From Ilyomonas limi (GTDB taxonomy: Bacteria; Bacteroidota; Bacteroidia; Chitinophagales; Chitinophagaceae), in NCBI RefSeq assembly GCF_005233845.1, contig NZ_SZQL01000019.1, positions 1 through 64,000 of the forward strand: DNA of 64,000 nucleotides. Reading direction: 5' to 3'. A program made the translations under genes and the position numbers. Under the pieces are notes generated by a model. It had not been told where the DNA came from and searched no databases. It saw only the letters and a program-made list of their open reading frames with translations. Below, piece by piece: positions 26,673-36,048 of this stretch; the first letter of the stretch is position 1; each line of letters begins with the position of its first letter.

Positions 26673-29600
26673 TTAATTATCACTATCTGTATAATCGTCT
26701 AAATAATTGCTGTACAAATTAGAACTGAAGAAATAGGTTGCGCTCTTGTGCATAGCAAATAAGAGCTTTTTCAACTCCTCATCATACTGCGCCGCTATAG
26801 GTTTGTTAGATGCCAGTCTTTTACCTGTCATGCGGGTAAGGTTGTCATTGGTGTTTACTTCTTTTAAGTTGGCTGGTTGTATGCCACTGATGCCTATTTT
26901 CCAGTCATCTTCTTTATTCAGTTTATACTTAAAGAAATACACATAGCCATTCTGATTTTTTTCGGTTACAAGCCTTTTACCAATCAACTCGCAGCTTTGA
27001 AATTTATCGCTGTTTTTATCATTCAGGAGTAAAGCCTGTGCCATTAATGGTTGCGTAGCGGCACTTTTCGGGAATAGGTTTTCCTTGTCAATAGCTGCCA
27101 GCCTGCGGTACAACACCGCGCGGTATTTATCTTTAGCTGCAAGGTTTTGCCATACCGTATCGGGCACTGCAATGTTGTTGCGCGCCAGCAAAATGGCTGC
27201 GCCTAACTGTGTAGCTTCGTCCTGCGAGCGTAAGAGCTTATTAAAAAACGGCGGTACAGATGCATTGGTATTATAAAAACCAATAAGCAACGTAGCATAG
27301 TTTACCAGATCGTTATCCTCATCATCAGCGTTGCTATAATCATAATACCGGCGGTAACGGTCGAAGTTGTGATAGTTGGCTGCGCCATTATCGTCACTTT
27401 CATCCTCCTCTTCGTTATACTCACTACTGCTTTGCTGTTGCAGCAGCTTATCATCTTTTATTTGCTGCTTTTTCATAGCTATTTTAGCATCAAAGTAAAT
27501 ACGGCTGAAATAAGGCTGATAGCTGGCTGCAGCCAAAAAACCGCTGTCCACCAAGTCCTTTAATAAGCTGTTTACCGGCTCTTTATAGCCCTCCAGAGAA
27601 GCCAGTTGCAGCAGGTCGGGAAATAAATTTCTGGCAAGTGCAAGCGAATCGCCTATTATATTGAATAAACCATGGTATTCGCTGTTATCATCATACACCG
27701 GCGGATCTTGCAATAACAGATTTTTCAACGAATCGTAAGCACTCGCAGTTTTTAGCCTTGCCAATGCCTGCACAATTTCATTTTGAAAATAACTGGTATC
27801 TGCCGATTGCCGGTATAAATTCAATAAATAGGCTGTTACGTTCTGCACACAACTACTATCATTTAAATAACCCAACTCGTGTATAAAGCTGTTCTTACGG
27901 TCAAAATAATCTTTGTCGGTATATTTTGCCGATGCAATTACCTGTTGCAGCATCGGCACTGCTTTGCAGGTGTAATTGATATGCGGTATTGCATCCACAG
28001 CCAGCTTTTGCACCGCCGAATCTTTGCTGATGTAATCATTAAAAAACAAAGCCGTTTTATCCTGAAAAACCGAACTGCTTTTGATATCATTGTCTGCACG
28101 GAAAGTAGTAAAGAAAGAGTTGATAAAGTTGCTGGATGTGCTTACCGTATCGGTCAATGCAGTAAGCTGATAGAGGTAATTTTTCTTTAGCAGATACATA
28201 CTAACAATTTGCCGCACCGTATTGGTATCGCCAATCACCAGTTTATAACCAATGGCTGAATCGGGCAGTACAAATGGTTCTTTTTTCTTCACAATCATTC
28301 CTTTATAATGCTGCATGTTCAGTTGCTCCTTCCAAAAAGAAGCTGTATCAGTGCTGTAGTAGTACTTGGGAAAAACCGTGCAGTTCACCAGCACCGCCTC
28401 ACCGGTGGAATCGTTTTGAAAGAACGCCGTTTTATTCCGGTTCCAATAGGCATTATAGGCGTTTGCCCCACGATAAAAATTATCATTTACCGCTTCGTTT
28501 ACCATCCGTTGAATAAAGGTATCCAACACAGGCTTTACCGGCGTTTGTACGGTATAGTGCAGTGATGTATCGTTAAATAATTGGGGTTGATTGTAAGCAA
28601 AATCAATGAGTTTAAAAGAATCGAAAAAAGCTGTTGGATTGTATTTCTTATCCTTTGTATTTACCGCCAGCAAATAATAATGCGGACCACGCAGCACCGC
28701 TTTGGCAAAAAGCAGGTTACCTTTTTTCAAACGAAACTGCATATTGAGCGCATCGTAGCCATCCTGTTTGGCAAAGCTGCGGCTTAGCTCTTTATCTATA
28801 ATATCACTTTCTTTTACACTTTCTTCTATCAGCGACAAATCAAATGTATCTGCTTCCAAAAAGCGGTAATTATTAACCGTTTTTTTCCAAATCATATAGG
28901 CATTACCGTTGATGCTATCAATTGCTTCGCAGGCCATTACGGGCAGATGATCGCCGCCGGTTTTATCAATAGTTATATATGGCATTTGTGGCAGCGCAGC
29001 CCTAAAACCCGCCTGCGCATTGGTGTACACTTGCGACGCCTGTTGATTATTCTGTATGTTGGTGGAATTAAAAAAAGTATCTCCTTCTGCACCCGCCACA
29101 TAGTCTTCATTACCGCTCATCTTAAATACCAATACTTCAAATGGAGTAACGATGATATTGTACCGCTGCATATCGCCTCGGCGTGTGCGGTTCACTATAT
29201 CAAATCCTTTATATCCGTTTTTGGTGATTGGTGTTTTCTTTAAAATTTTACCCGGAATATTTTCATACAATAAACTATCTACTTTTTTCAATACCTGCGC
29301 GGCAGTTTGTCCATACATGGCAGCATGTGTTTTTACGCGCGTAAGCATGTAATAGGTACCATTGTCCATATCGGCATATTGCCAGCTATCATTAAGGTTT
29401 TGACGGCTATCGTTGCGGCGAAACAGCGGACCGGGCAGTTGCATTTGAATAAAACCATCGCTGGTGCTTGCTTCCTTAAACACTACCGGCACGCGCATTT
29501 TATCAATTGCATCTTTTTTATCGGCATCGCGGTCGGTCATGTATATCGGACGGAGATGGTAGCCTTTTTTACGCAGCAGTTCTATTACACCTCTTTTACC

Positions 29601-30410
29601 CGGCAAATGCGCCGCACCAACACCCACAAACAGCGAATGATGATGCAAAATGGTATCTATGGAATTTGCCTGCACTTCATTTCTTTTATACAGGAAAATT
29701 TCAGTAAAAGCCGGCGAAACATATTCATATTGTTCTAATGAATCCAGCATATCAAGATCACCGCGACGGTAAGCATCCTGTATTTTTTTTTGAATGTCAT
29801 ACATACTTTCATCGCTTCTATCAGGACGCTTTTTGTTCTGCTCTTTCGCAGCAGCCTGGTATGCCTGAAAAACCATGCGCTGCGACTCGTAATAATCTTC
29901 TACGCCAGCAGCCAGCTTACCCAATTTTCTGCCGGTTTGATAGATGTATAAATCGAGATAGGTATTTTCTTCGTAGTCTTCCTGCACGCGGCTGGTACGA
30001 TAAAGCAAGCCGTTTATCTGCATCGGCTGGTCGGTAAGTGCAGCACGCAGGTTGTCTTCGTAGCCATTCAGCCGAAAAGATTGTTCGTTGAGGTAATCGT
30101 TGGCGCCATTAGTCATGTAGTTTTTTACGGCATCCTGCGCTTCATTCATTTGCATCATATCACGCTGCCAGAAGTATGGGTTTTGTTCCAGCGCCACTAC
30201 ATCTACCTGTTGCAAAGCAATATAAAAAGAATCGCTTAAATGAAATACCATTTTATTGCTCACGTGCATGGTTCCAAACAGATACGATGGCTTTTGTAAA
30301 CCATTACCCGTAATCTCCCAAAAAAGACTTGGATATTTTTTTTGCTGTGCAAACAACAGCACACCAGACATCAACATCAAAACAGACAAACACAACAGCT
30401 TTTTCATCAT
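26673..30410 (-). CDS. giant TraB/GumN-family exported protein
   Basis: A 1245-residue protein. The signal peptide is MMKKLLCLSVLMLMSGVLLF with AQQ after it. Residues about 25-290 match the TraB/GumN (PF01963) fold: LFGTMHVSN near the start and a HHSLFVGVGAAHLPG segment near the end, each with a His that could be part of the Tiki-like protease metal site. The remaining 950 residues are not a known domain to me. They hold repeated beta-rich modules (about 330-800), a helical part resembling HEAT-like repeats (about 800-1000) with an acidic low-complexity stretch (EEDESDDNGA), and a C-terminal helical segment. TraB proteins are usually about 300 residues. Function unknown; a secreted or periplasmic peptidase is possible. 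Confidence 0.8.
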   Translation of the reverse strand: MMKKLLCLSVLMLMSGVLLFAQQKKYPSLFWEITGNGLQKPSYLFGTMHVSNKMVFHLSDSFYIALQQVDVVALEQNPYFWQRDMMQMNEAQDAVKNYMTNGANDYLNEQSFRLNGYEDNLRAALTDQPMQINGLLYRTSRVQEDYEENTYLDLYIYQTGRKLGKLAAGVEDYYESQRMVFQAYQAAAKEQNKKRPDRSDESMYDIQKKIQDAYRRGDLDMLDSLEQYEYVSPAFTEIFLYKRNEVQANSIDTILHHHSLFVGVGAAHLPGKRGVIELLRKKGYHLRPIYMTDRDADKKDAIDKMRVPVVFKEASTSDGFIQMQLPGPLFRRNDSRQNLNDSWQYADMDNGTYYMLTRVKTHAAMYGQTAAQVLKKVDSLLYENIPGKILKKTPITKNGYKGFDIVNRTRRGDMQRYNIIVTPFEVLVFKMSGNEDYVAGAEGDTFFNSTNIQNNQQASQVYTNAQAGFRAALPQMPYITIDKTGGDHLPVMACEAIDSINGNAYMIWKKTVNNYRFLEADTFDLSLIEESVKESDIIDKELSRSFAKQDGYDALNMQFRLKKGNLLFAKAVLRGPHYYLLAVNTKDKKYNPTAFFDSFKLIDFAYNQPQLFNDTSLHYTVQTPVKPVLDTFIQRMVNEAVNDNFYRGANAYNAYWNRNKTAFFQNDSTGEAVLVNCTVFPKYYYSTDTASFWKEQLNMQHYKGMIVKKKEPFVLPDSAIGYKLVIGDTNTVRQIVSMYLLKKNYLYQLTALTDTVSTSSNFINSFFTTFRADNDIKSSSVFQDKTALFFNDYISKDSAVQKLAVDAIPHINYTCKAVPMLQQVIASAKYTDKDYFDRKNSFIHELGYLNDSSCVQNVTAYLLNLYRQSADTSYFQNEIVQALARLKTASAYDSLKNLLLQDPPVYDDNSEYHGLFNIIGDSLALARNLFPDLLQLASLEGYKEPVNSLLKDLVDSGFLAAASYQPYFSRIYFDAKIAMKKQQIKDDKLLQQQSSSEYNEEEDESDDNGAANYHNFDRYRRYYDYSNADDEDNDLVNYATLLIGFYNTNASVPPFFNKLLRSQDEATQLGAAILLARNNIAVPDTVWQNLAAKDKYRAVLYRRLAAIDKENLFPKSAATQPLMAQALLLNDKNSDKFQSCELIGKRLVTEKNQNGYVYFFKYKLNKEDDWKIGISGIQPANLKEVNTNDNLTRMTGKRLASNKPIAAQYDEELKKLLFAMHKSATYFFSSNLYSNYLDDYTDSDN

Positions 30411-30739
30411 TATTTCGGGGTTAATATAATCATCTTATTTATACACCATCTTACTGCTTTTCAGTCCTGTTTTTCAAGCGAATTAAGAATCTTTTACGCA
30501 GTAATGACTTTGAAAATAGCATTTAGCTAAATGGGAATGAACATAAGATAATAGACAAAATAAACAAACTACAAGTTGCAAAGGAAAAAATGTTTATTTG
30601 AAATAGGACGGATACTTTTTTAGCAATTTTTCCATATCTGTCAACCGGCTGGTTTTCCAATACAATTTCTTTGTACATTCATCCGCTGTTATTTTATAAA
30701 TGTCCTATTTTCTTCCTAATTCAAAAAACACTATCTGAC
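30411..30739. other. intergenic region between divergent genes
   Basis: About 330 AT-rich bases between the TraB/GumN gene and the oxidoreductase gene. No coding signal, hairpin or repeat stood out. An open frame upstream of 30740 (from 30671) is rejected as an extension because a Tat signal begins at 30740. Confidence 0.4.
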
Positions 30740-32071
30740 ATGACAACGCGCCGTTCTTTTTTGCAACATTCTTCTGCGTTACTCGGCGGAGGATTGGTTG
30801 CTTCTGCCATCAACAATTCTGCTTTTGCCATTTTTAATAACAAAATTGCCCCCTCCGATCAGGTAAATGTGGCTGCCATTGGCATCAATGGTATGGGCTG
30901 GGCCGACCTTACTGCGGCAACAAAGGTGCAGGGTGTAAACATAGTTGCACTATGCGATGTGGACAAAAATGTGCTGGACAAGCGCATGAACGATTTAAAG
31001 GGTTTGGGTGTAGATGCATCTAAGGTAAAAACATATAATGACTATCGTAAACTGCTGGAAAATAAAGATATTGATGCCGTAATCATAGGCACACCCGACC
31101 ACTGGCATGCGCTGATAATGATAGATGCTGCGATGGCGGGCAAAGATGTGTACTGCGAAAAACCGGTGGGCAACTCCATAGGTGAATGTCGTGCCATGCA
31201 GCATGCACAGCAAAAATACAATCGCGTGGTGCAGGTTGGTCAGTGGCAGCGTAGCCAGCAGCACTTTAAAAACGCCGTTGATTTTGTACAAAGCGGCCAG
31301 TTGGGCAACATTCGCACTGTAAAAGTGTGGTGCTACCAGGACTGGATGAAGCCCGGACCGGTAGTGCCCGATACTGCACCACCTGCAGGTGTGGATTATC
31401 AAACATGGCTTGGGCCGGCACCTACCCGCCCGTTCAATTCCAGCCGTTTCCACTTCAATTTTCGCTGGTTTTGGGATTATGCAGGTGGCTTGATGACCGA
31501 CTGGGGCGTACACCTGCTCGATTATGGTTTGCTGGGCATGAATGTAAGCACGCCAAAATCTATTTCGGCTTTGGGCGGCCGCTTTGCTTATCCGGATTTA
31601 TACGAAGAGACACCCGATACGCTTACTACCTTGTATGAGTTTGATAAGTTTAATATGGTGTGGGACTCTGCCATGGGCATCGGTAATGGCTCTTATGGCC
31701 GCGACCACGGCATTGCTTATATTGGCAACAATGGCACGCTGGTACTAAGCCGCGGTGGCTGGGAAGTATTGGAAGAAAAAGCCAGCGGCAATAAAGTGAG
31801 CAAGCCAATGGAAAAAGTAATGGATAATGGTGTGAACAAACACATGCAAAACTTTATTGATGTTGTGCGCAGCCGCAAAATGAGTGATCTCAACTGCCCG
31901 ATAGATGCGGCGGTACACATTGCAACGGTAGCGCAAATGGGCAATGCCGCTTATCGCAGCCGCAAAAAACTGGAGTGGGATGCCGATAAGGGACGTTATA
32001 CCGATGAAGCCGTGAATAAAGAATATTTAACCAAGGAATACCACAACGGCTATAAGCTACCAATGGTATAG
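30740..32071 (+). CDS. Tat-exported Gfo/Idh/MocA-family oxidoreductase
   Basis: A 443-residue NAD(P)-dependent oxidoreductase. It opens with a twin-arginine signal (TTRRSFLQHSSALLGGG...ASA), which fixes the start at 30740; an upstream ATG at 30671 would bury the signal. The Rossmann domain follows (VAAIGINGMGWADL), then GTPDHWHALI and the family motif CEKPVGNS with the conserved Lys. The C-terminal alpha/beta domain contains the DWGVHLLDYG metal/His region. Such exported members in Bacteroidota act on glycosides or inositols, often in sugar catabolism; some use bound NAD for glycoside hydrolysis. The substrate is not evident here. Confidence 0.9.
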   Translation: MTTRRSFLQHSSALLGGGLVASAINNSAFAIFNNKIAPSDQVNVAAIGINGMGWADLTAATKVQGVNIVALCDVDKNVLDKRMNDLKGLGVDASKVKTYNDYRKLLENKDIDAVIIGTPDHWHALIMIDAAMAGKDVYCEKPVGNSIGECRAMQHAQQKYNRVVQVGQWQRSQQHFKNAVDFVQSGQLGNIRTVKVWCYQDWMKPGPVVPDTAPPAGVDYQTWLGPAPTRPFNSSRFHFNFRWFWDYAGGLMTDWGVHLLDYGLLGMNVSTPKSISALGGRFAYPDLYEETPDTLTTLYEFDKFNMVWDSAMGIGNGSYGRDHGIAYIGNNGTLVLSRGGWEVLEEKASGNKVSKPMEKVMDNGVNKHMQNFIDVVRSRKMSDLNCPIDAAVHIATVAQMGNAAYRSRKKLEWDADKGRYTDEAVNKEYLTKEYHNGYKLPMV

Positions 32072-32237
32072 TCTGAACCGGGATTTTATAGGATTAACCA
32101 GGATGAAAAAGGGTTGGAATTTTTAGAAAGTTCCGACCCTTTTTCATCCACTAACATGATATAACAGCAAATCCCATTAATCGTCAATATACTTCAAAAT
32201 CCCAGTCATCTCCAAATCCCATACGTCCGGGTTCAGA
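32072..32237. repeat. TCTGAACCGGGATT inverted-repeat element
   Basis: TCTGAACCGGGATTT (32072-32086) and AAATCCCATACGTCCGGGTTCAGA (32214-32237) are inverted end copies, one with an insertion. The element begins at the base after one stop codon and ends two bases before the convergent stop codon. Sequences of this type (TCTGAACCGGGATTTGT...) are, in my experience, common dispersed intergenic repeats in Bacteroidota. Confidence 0.7.
32101..32149. terminator. 19-bp bidirectional terminator hairpin
   Basis: GGATGAAAAAGGGTTGGAA (32101-32119) pairs with TTCCGACCCTTTTTCATCC (32131-32149) at 18 of 19 positions, with a T-G wobble at the other and an 11-base loop. The A-rich and T-rich arms would serve as U tracts in both directions, suiting the convergent genes on either side. 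Confidence 0.8.
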
Positions 32238-32238
32238 G

Positions 32239-33222
32239 TTAATAGTGTCCACGAATAGCGGGCTTTATCTTTTCATTGTATAAAGCACGTAATTGTTGAT
32301 GTATTTGAGGTGATAATGGTGGCAAATCAGAAGCCGATATATTGCTTTGCACCTGTGATAGTTTGGTAGCACCGGGAATAACTGTTGTTACTTCGGGGTA
32401 ATCCAATATCCAGCGGAGCGACCACGCTGCGGTGCGATGATCGGGAAAATGAGCAGCTATCTCATTGGCAAAATTTACACCCTGGTGAAACTCAATACCA
32501 GAAAAGGTTTCACCAGCATTGAAGGCTTGTCCGTTCGCATTAAAATTACGATGATCGTTAGGCGCAAAAGTAGTTTGCTGGTTAAATTTTCCGGTTAATA
32601 AACCGCTTGCCAGCGGCACTCTTACAATAATGGCGACACCTTTTTCAGCAGCCTCTCTAAACACTTCTTCGGCTACATGTTGCCGGAATAAGTTGAAGAT
32701 GATTTGCAGCGATGCAATGCCTTCCTGCTTCAAACATATAAGTGCTTCTTCGCTCGTTTCTACACTCGCTCCCCAGTACTTAATCAACCCATCCTGCTGT
32801 AGATTTCTAAAATGGTCAAATACTTCTCCTCTTTTTAGTTCTTCTGTTGGAATGCAGTGCAATTGCTCCAGAAATAATTGTGCTACTCCTAAATGCTGCA
32901 ACGAACTTTCTATATGCCGGCGCATACCAGCGTATGTAAAGTTCTGCGGCCACCCATTGCCTGCATCACCGCGGCGCCCCAGCTTGGTAGCAATATACAA
33001 TTGTTTGTTGGTCTGATTTACAAAACGACCAATCAGTTTTTCACTGATGCCCATACCATACACATCGGCGGTATCTATAAAGTTGCCTCCAGCATCGGTG
33101 AAGGCTTGTAAAATAGCAAAAGCTTCGTCATCATTTACTTTACCCCAATCGGCACTGCCAAGCTGCCACGTGCCTAAGCCAATCTCGGAAACAGGATTAC
33201 CTTGAAAATAACGGTATTTCAT
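32239..33222 (-). CDS. aldo/keto reductase
   Basis: A 327-residue NADPH-dependent reductase of the AKR family. The first signature is DTADVYGMGISE with catalytic Asp and Tyr, followed by IATKLGRRGD with the catalytic Lys and LEQLHCIPTE with the active-site His. The cofactor-binding C-terminus is VTTVIPGATKLSQVQSN. Substrates of this AKR group (YajO/MSMEG-like) include various aldehydes and sugars. The gene ends two bases from an inverted-repeat element and converges with the oxidoreductase gene. Confidence 0.92.
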   Translation of the reverse strand: MKYRYFQGNPVSEIGLGTWQLGSADWGKVNDDEAFAILQAFTDAGGNFIDTADVYGMGISEKLIGRFVNQTNKQLYIATKLGRRGDAGNGWPQNFTYAGMRRHIESSLQHLGVAQLFLEQLHCIPTEELKRGEVFDHFRNLQQDGLIKYWGASVETSEEALICLKQEGIASLQIIFNLFRQHVAEEVFREAAEKGVAIIVRVPLASGLLTGKFNQQTTFAPNDHRNFNANGQAFNAGETFSGIEFHQGVNFANEIAAHFPDHRTAAWSLRWILDYPEVTTVIPGATKLSQVQSNISASDLPPLSPQIHQQLRALYNEKIKPAIRGHY

Positions 33223-33506
33223 AAGTTGATATTAATGCTGCAAGAATATTGTTCAAAGGTGAAGTCAAAAATTATTCCCCGGATTAAAAACTTGCAATAG
33301 CAGAAGATTTGCATAACAGCGTGTTTATGAATGGAGTTGTAAGTCTTGCTGAATAGCAAAAAAAGCATACAAGTGTCCACAAGATTCGGTGAAAGCGACA
33401 ACCATAAGCCCCTAACAGCACTTCAATTCGTAACATGCTCCCAATAGCGAGTAATGGGCAAAGTAAACCCGTATAGGCCGTGCACACAATTAAGTATATT
33501 TGAAAG

Positions 33507-34106
33507 ATGGAAACAGAACTGAGAGAACCTGCACTGACTTATAATAAGAAAAAGTGGACGGAAGAGGAATACCTCGAAATGGAGCGTACTGCTTTAGATA
33601 AGCACGAATACTACCGGGGAGAAATATTTGCGATGGCCGGCGCGGGAAAGATACATAATATTATTTCGGTAAATCTGCTTGCAATATTAGCCACTCAACT
33701 AAAAGGTAAACGGTGCCGTCCTTTTGGTAGCGATGCAAGAATGCACATACCGCAAAACTCCTTATATACTTATCCCGACGTTGCGGTGTATTGCAATAAC
33801 AACTTTGATGCAGAAGAAGATAGTTTTACTGAGCCGGTTATCATTATTGAAATTCTTTCTCCCTCAACCAGGCAGTACGACCGAGGGCAAAAGTTTGAGT
33901 TGTATAAAGATATTCCATCTTTAAAAGAGTACATATTGGTAGATAGCGAAAACATTTATATAGAAGCCTTTCGCAAAGATGAAAATGGGCAATGGCCTTC
34001 GGAAGTGTGCAATCAAAACAATCAGTTGCTGGCTTTGCCATTTGTTGAACTATCCGTTTCTTTGCAAGACATCTATGCAGATACGCATCTGCCGTCAACC
34101 GTTTAA
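33507..34106 (+). CDS. Uma2-family nuclease-fold protein (DUF820)
   Basis: A 199-residue protein of the Uma2/DUF820 family, a PD-(D/E)xK restriction-endonuclease-like fold. The typical elements are [12 protein letters not shown], the helix-start HKYYRGEIF (here [15 protein letters not shown]), YPDVAVY with the acidic metal ligand, and [16 protein letters not shown] with the catalytic Glu. The family is widespread in cyanobacteria and Bacteroidota with unknown biological role; nuclease activity is inferred from fold. It stands alone and is followed by a strong terminator. Confidence 0.88.
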   Translation: METELREPALTYNKKKWTEEEYLEMERTALDKHEYYRGEIFAMAGAGKIHNIISVNLLAILATQLKGKRCRPFGSDARMHIPQNSLYTYPDVAVYCNNNFDAEEDSFTEPVIIIEILSPSTRQYDRGQKFELYKDIPSLKEYILVDSENIYIEAFRKDENGQWPSEVCNQNNQLLALPFVELSVSLQDIYADTHLPSTV

Positions 34107-34126
34107 CCTATGATTCTATATACACA

Positions 34127-34154
34127 GCGGCCGCTAATGACGGCCGCATTTTTT
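34127..34154 (+). terminator. Rho-independent terminator after the Uma2 gene
   Basis: GCGGCCG (34127-34133) pairs with CGGCCGC (34141-34147) around a seven-base loop; ATTTTTTT follows. Confidence 0.85.
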
Positions 34155-34358
34155 TGCATATACCCCCATTGTGCTGTTTACCTGCCATCAAAAGTGGATT
34201 TGCAACTCAAATTATTCTTTAACCTCTCACTCGCCGCAAAGCATTTTTCCGCTTTATCAAACAATAAAAAGCAGCTTCTTCTTAAAATATTTCCATCATT
34301 AAACGTTAAGCTTTAAACTTTAAACTACTGAAGCCCTTTTTTATTTAAAAAATTATAC

Positions 34359-34388
34359 TTTATTATTCTGCTCCAGCTAATACTTTTG
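34359..34388 (+). promoter_or_regulatory. candidate promoter of aspartokinase
   Basis: TACTTTTG (34381-34388) fits the Bacteroidota -7 box TAnnTTTG. A TTTA (34359-34362) lies 18 bases upstream in the -33 position. The box is 19 bases before the ATG. Confidence 0.45.
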
Positions 34389-34407
34389 CACCCGCAAAAA
34401 TGTATAT

Positions 34408-35727
34408 ATGAAAGTAATGAAGTTTGGCGGTACCAGCGTAGGTAAGCCAGAGCGTATGCACCAGGTAGCACAACTGGTAACTGCCGATGCCGAGCCAAAA
34501 ATTGTAGTATTAAGCGCATTAAGCGGCACTACCAATGCGCTGGTGGCCATTGGCGATGCCATTGCTGCCGGCAACCGTACCGGCGCTAAAAACAAAATTG
34601 AGGAACTGGAGGCACACTATGCCAATTTTATAAAGCAGTTGGTAGAGCAGGAAGAATGTGTGGCAAAAGCTACCGCTATCACCAGAGAGCATTTTGAATT
34701 TTTAGATATCATCTTACGCATCTCTTTCAGTGATGCATTGTACAAAGATATTCTGGCGCAGGGCGAATTGCTGAGCACCAAATTGTTTAGTGTGTATTTA
34801 CAGGAAAAAGGTATTGATCACCTGCTCTTACCTGCACTGGAATTTATGAGTATTGATGTCAATGAAGAGCCGGAATTGCCTGCTATCAAATACAAACTGA
34901 ACAAGTTATTACAGCAACACAGCGATAAAAAACTGTTTATTACGCAAGGATACATTTGCCGCAATGCACGTGGCGAAGTGGATAACCTGAAGCGTGGCGG
35001 CAGTGACTATACTGCATCGTTGATTGCGGCCGCTATCAATGCCAGTGTGTGCGAGATATGGACAGATATTGATGGCATGCACAACAACGATCCGCGTGTG
35101 GTAAACAAAACCGTTCCCATCAGCCAGTTGAGCTTTGACGAAGCAGCAGAGCTAGCCTATTTTGGTGCAAAGATTTTGCATCCTACGTGTATTTGGCCGG
35201 CACAACATTCCAATGTGCCTGTAAAGCTGCTCAACACCATGCAGCCGCAGGCAGCAGGCACTACTATTGCCGAAGATGCACAAAGCACCGGCGTGAAAGC
35301 AGTAGCTGCAAAAGATGGTATTATAGCTATCAAAATAAAAAGCAGCCGCATGTTGCTGGCGTATGGTTTTTTGCGCAAAGTGTTTGAAGTATTTGAGAAA
35401 TACCGCACGCCGATAGATATGATTACCACTTCGGAAGTGGCAGTGTCATTGACAATTGACACGGATGCACACCTGCCTGAAATTATAAAAGAGCTCGAAC
35501 CATTTGGCAGCGTGGAGGCAGAAGACAATCTTACCATCGTATCGGTAGTGGGTAATGAGATTGCAGAAACACCGGAGGTATTAAAGAAATTATTTGATGC
35601 TATTAGCACTATACCTGTAAGAATGGTAAGCTACGGCGGCAGCCGGCACAACATTTCGTTGCTCATCGGCAGCGAGTATAAAAAAGAAGCATTGCAGTTG
35701 ATTAACAGTGGCGTATTTGGGCTATAA
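34408..35727 (+). CDS. lysC: aspartate kinase, monofunctional
   Basis: A 439-residue enzyme that phosphorylates L-aspartate, the first step to lysine, threonine, methionine and diaminopimelate. It opens MKVMKFGGTSVGKPERM with the family ATP-binding motif KFGGTS. FITQGYICRNARG and GGSDYTASLIAA are the aspartate- and nucleotide-binding segments, and two ACT domains (about 300-439) provide allosteric control. There is no homoserine dehydrogenase domain, so it differs from ThrA/MetL. Bacteroidota usually carry one such enzyme plus a fused ThrA; which amino acid inhibits this one cannot be read. Confidence 0.93.
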   Translation: MKVMKFGGTSVGKPERMHQVAQLVTADAEPKIVVLSALSGTTNALVAIGDAIAAGNRTGAKNKIEELEAHYANFIKQLVEQEECVAKATAITREHFEFLDIILRISFSDALYKDILAQGELLSTKLFSVYLQEKGIDHLLLPALEFMSIDVNEEPELPAIKYKLNKLLQQHSDKKLFITQGYICRNARGEVDNLKRGGSDYTASLIAAAINASVCEIWTDIDGMHNNDPRVVNKTVPISQLSFDEAAELAYFGAKILHPTCIWPAQHSNVPVKLLNTMQPQAAGTTIAEDAQSTGVKAVAAKDGIIAIKIKSSRMLLAYGFLRKVFEVFEKYRTPIDMITTSEVAVSLTIDTDAHLPEIIKELEPFGSVEAEDNLTIVSVVGNEIAETPEVLKKLFDAISTIPVRMVSYGGSRHNISLLIGSEYKKEALQLINSGVFGL

Positions 35728-35780
35728 TACTATTTGGATAATGATGCTCCCTGATGAGAACTGATGGAGCTGATAAAAGG

Positions 35781-35815
35781 AGTTCCGAACTATTGAAAGG
35801 TTCGGAACTCTTTTT
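35781..35815 (+). terminator. Rho-independent terminator after lysC
   Basis: AGTTCCGAAC (35781-35790) pairs perfectly with GTTCGGAACT (35800-35809) with a nine-base loop, and CTTTTT follows. The remaining 230 bases to the histidine kinase gene are AT-rich with no other feature seen. Confidence 0.88.
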
Positions 35816-36048
35816 ATTTGTATGTGCTGTTCTGTGCATTATTCTTTTGCTCCTTTGTGCGCCTGGCAGTTTTGTGAGTCAAACAACAGCCCCATAAAAC
35901 ACTTAAAAAACACTTAACAATCCACCTAATTTTTTATTATAGATAAAAAAGCGAACAACAGATTAAGTGCTTCTTAAATTTTAGCGATCCCGCTTTTACA
36001 CACAAAATTTTAGTCTAAAATTGTACTGATTTCCAAATCCAATATCCA

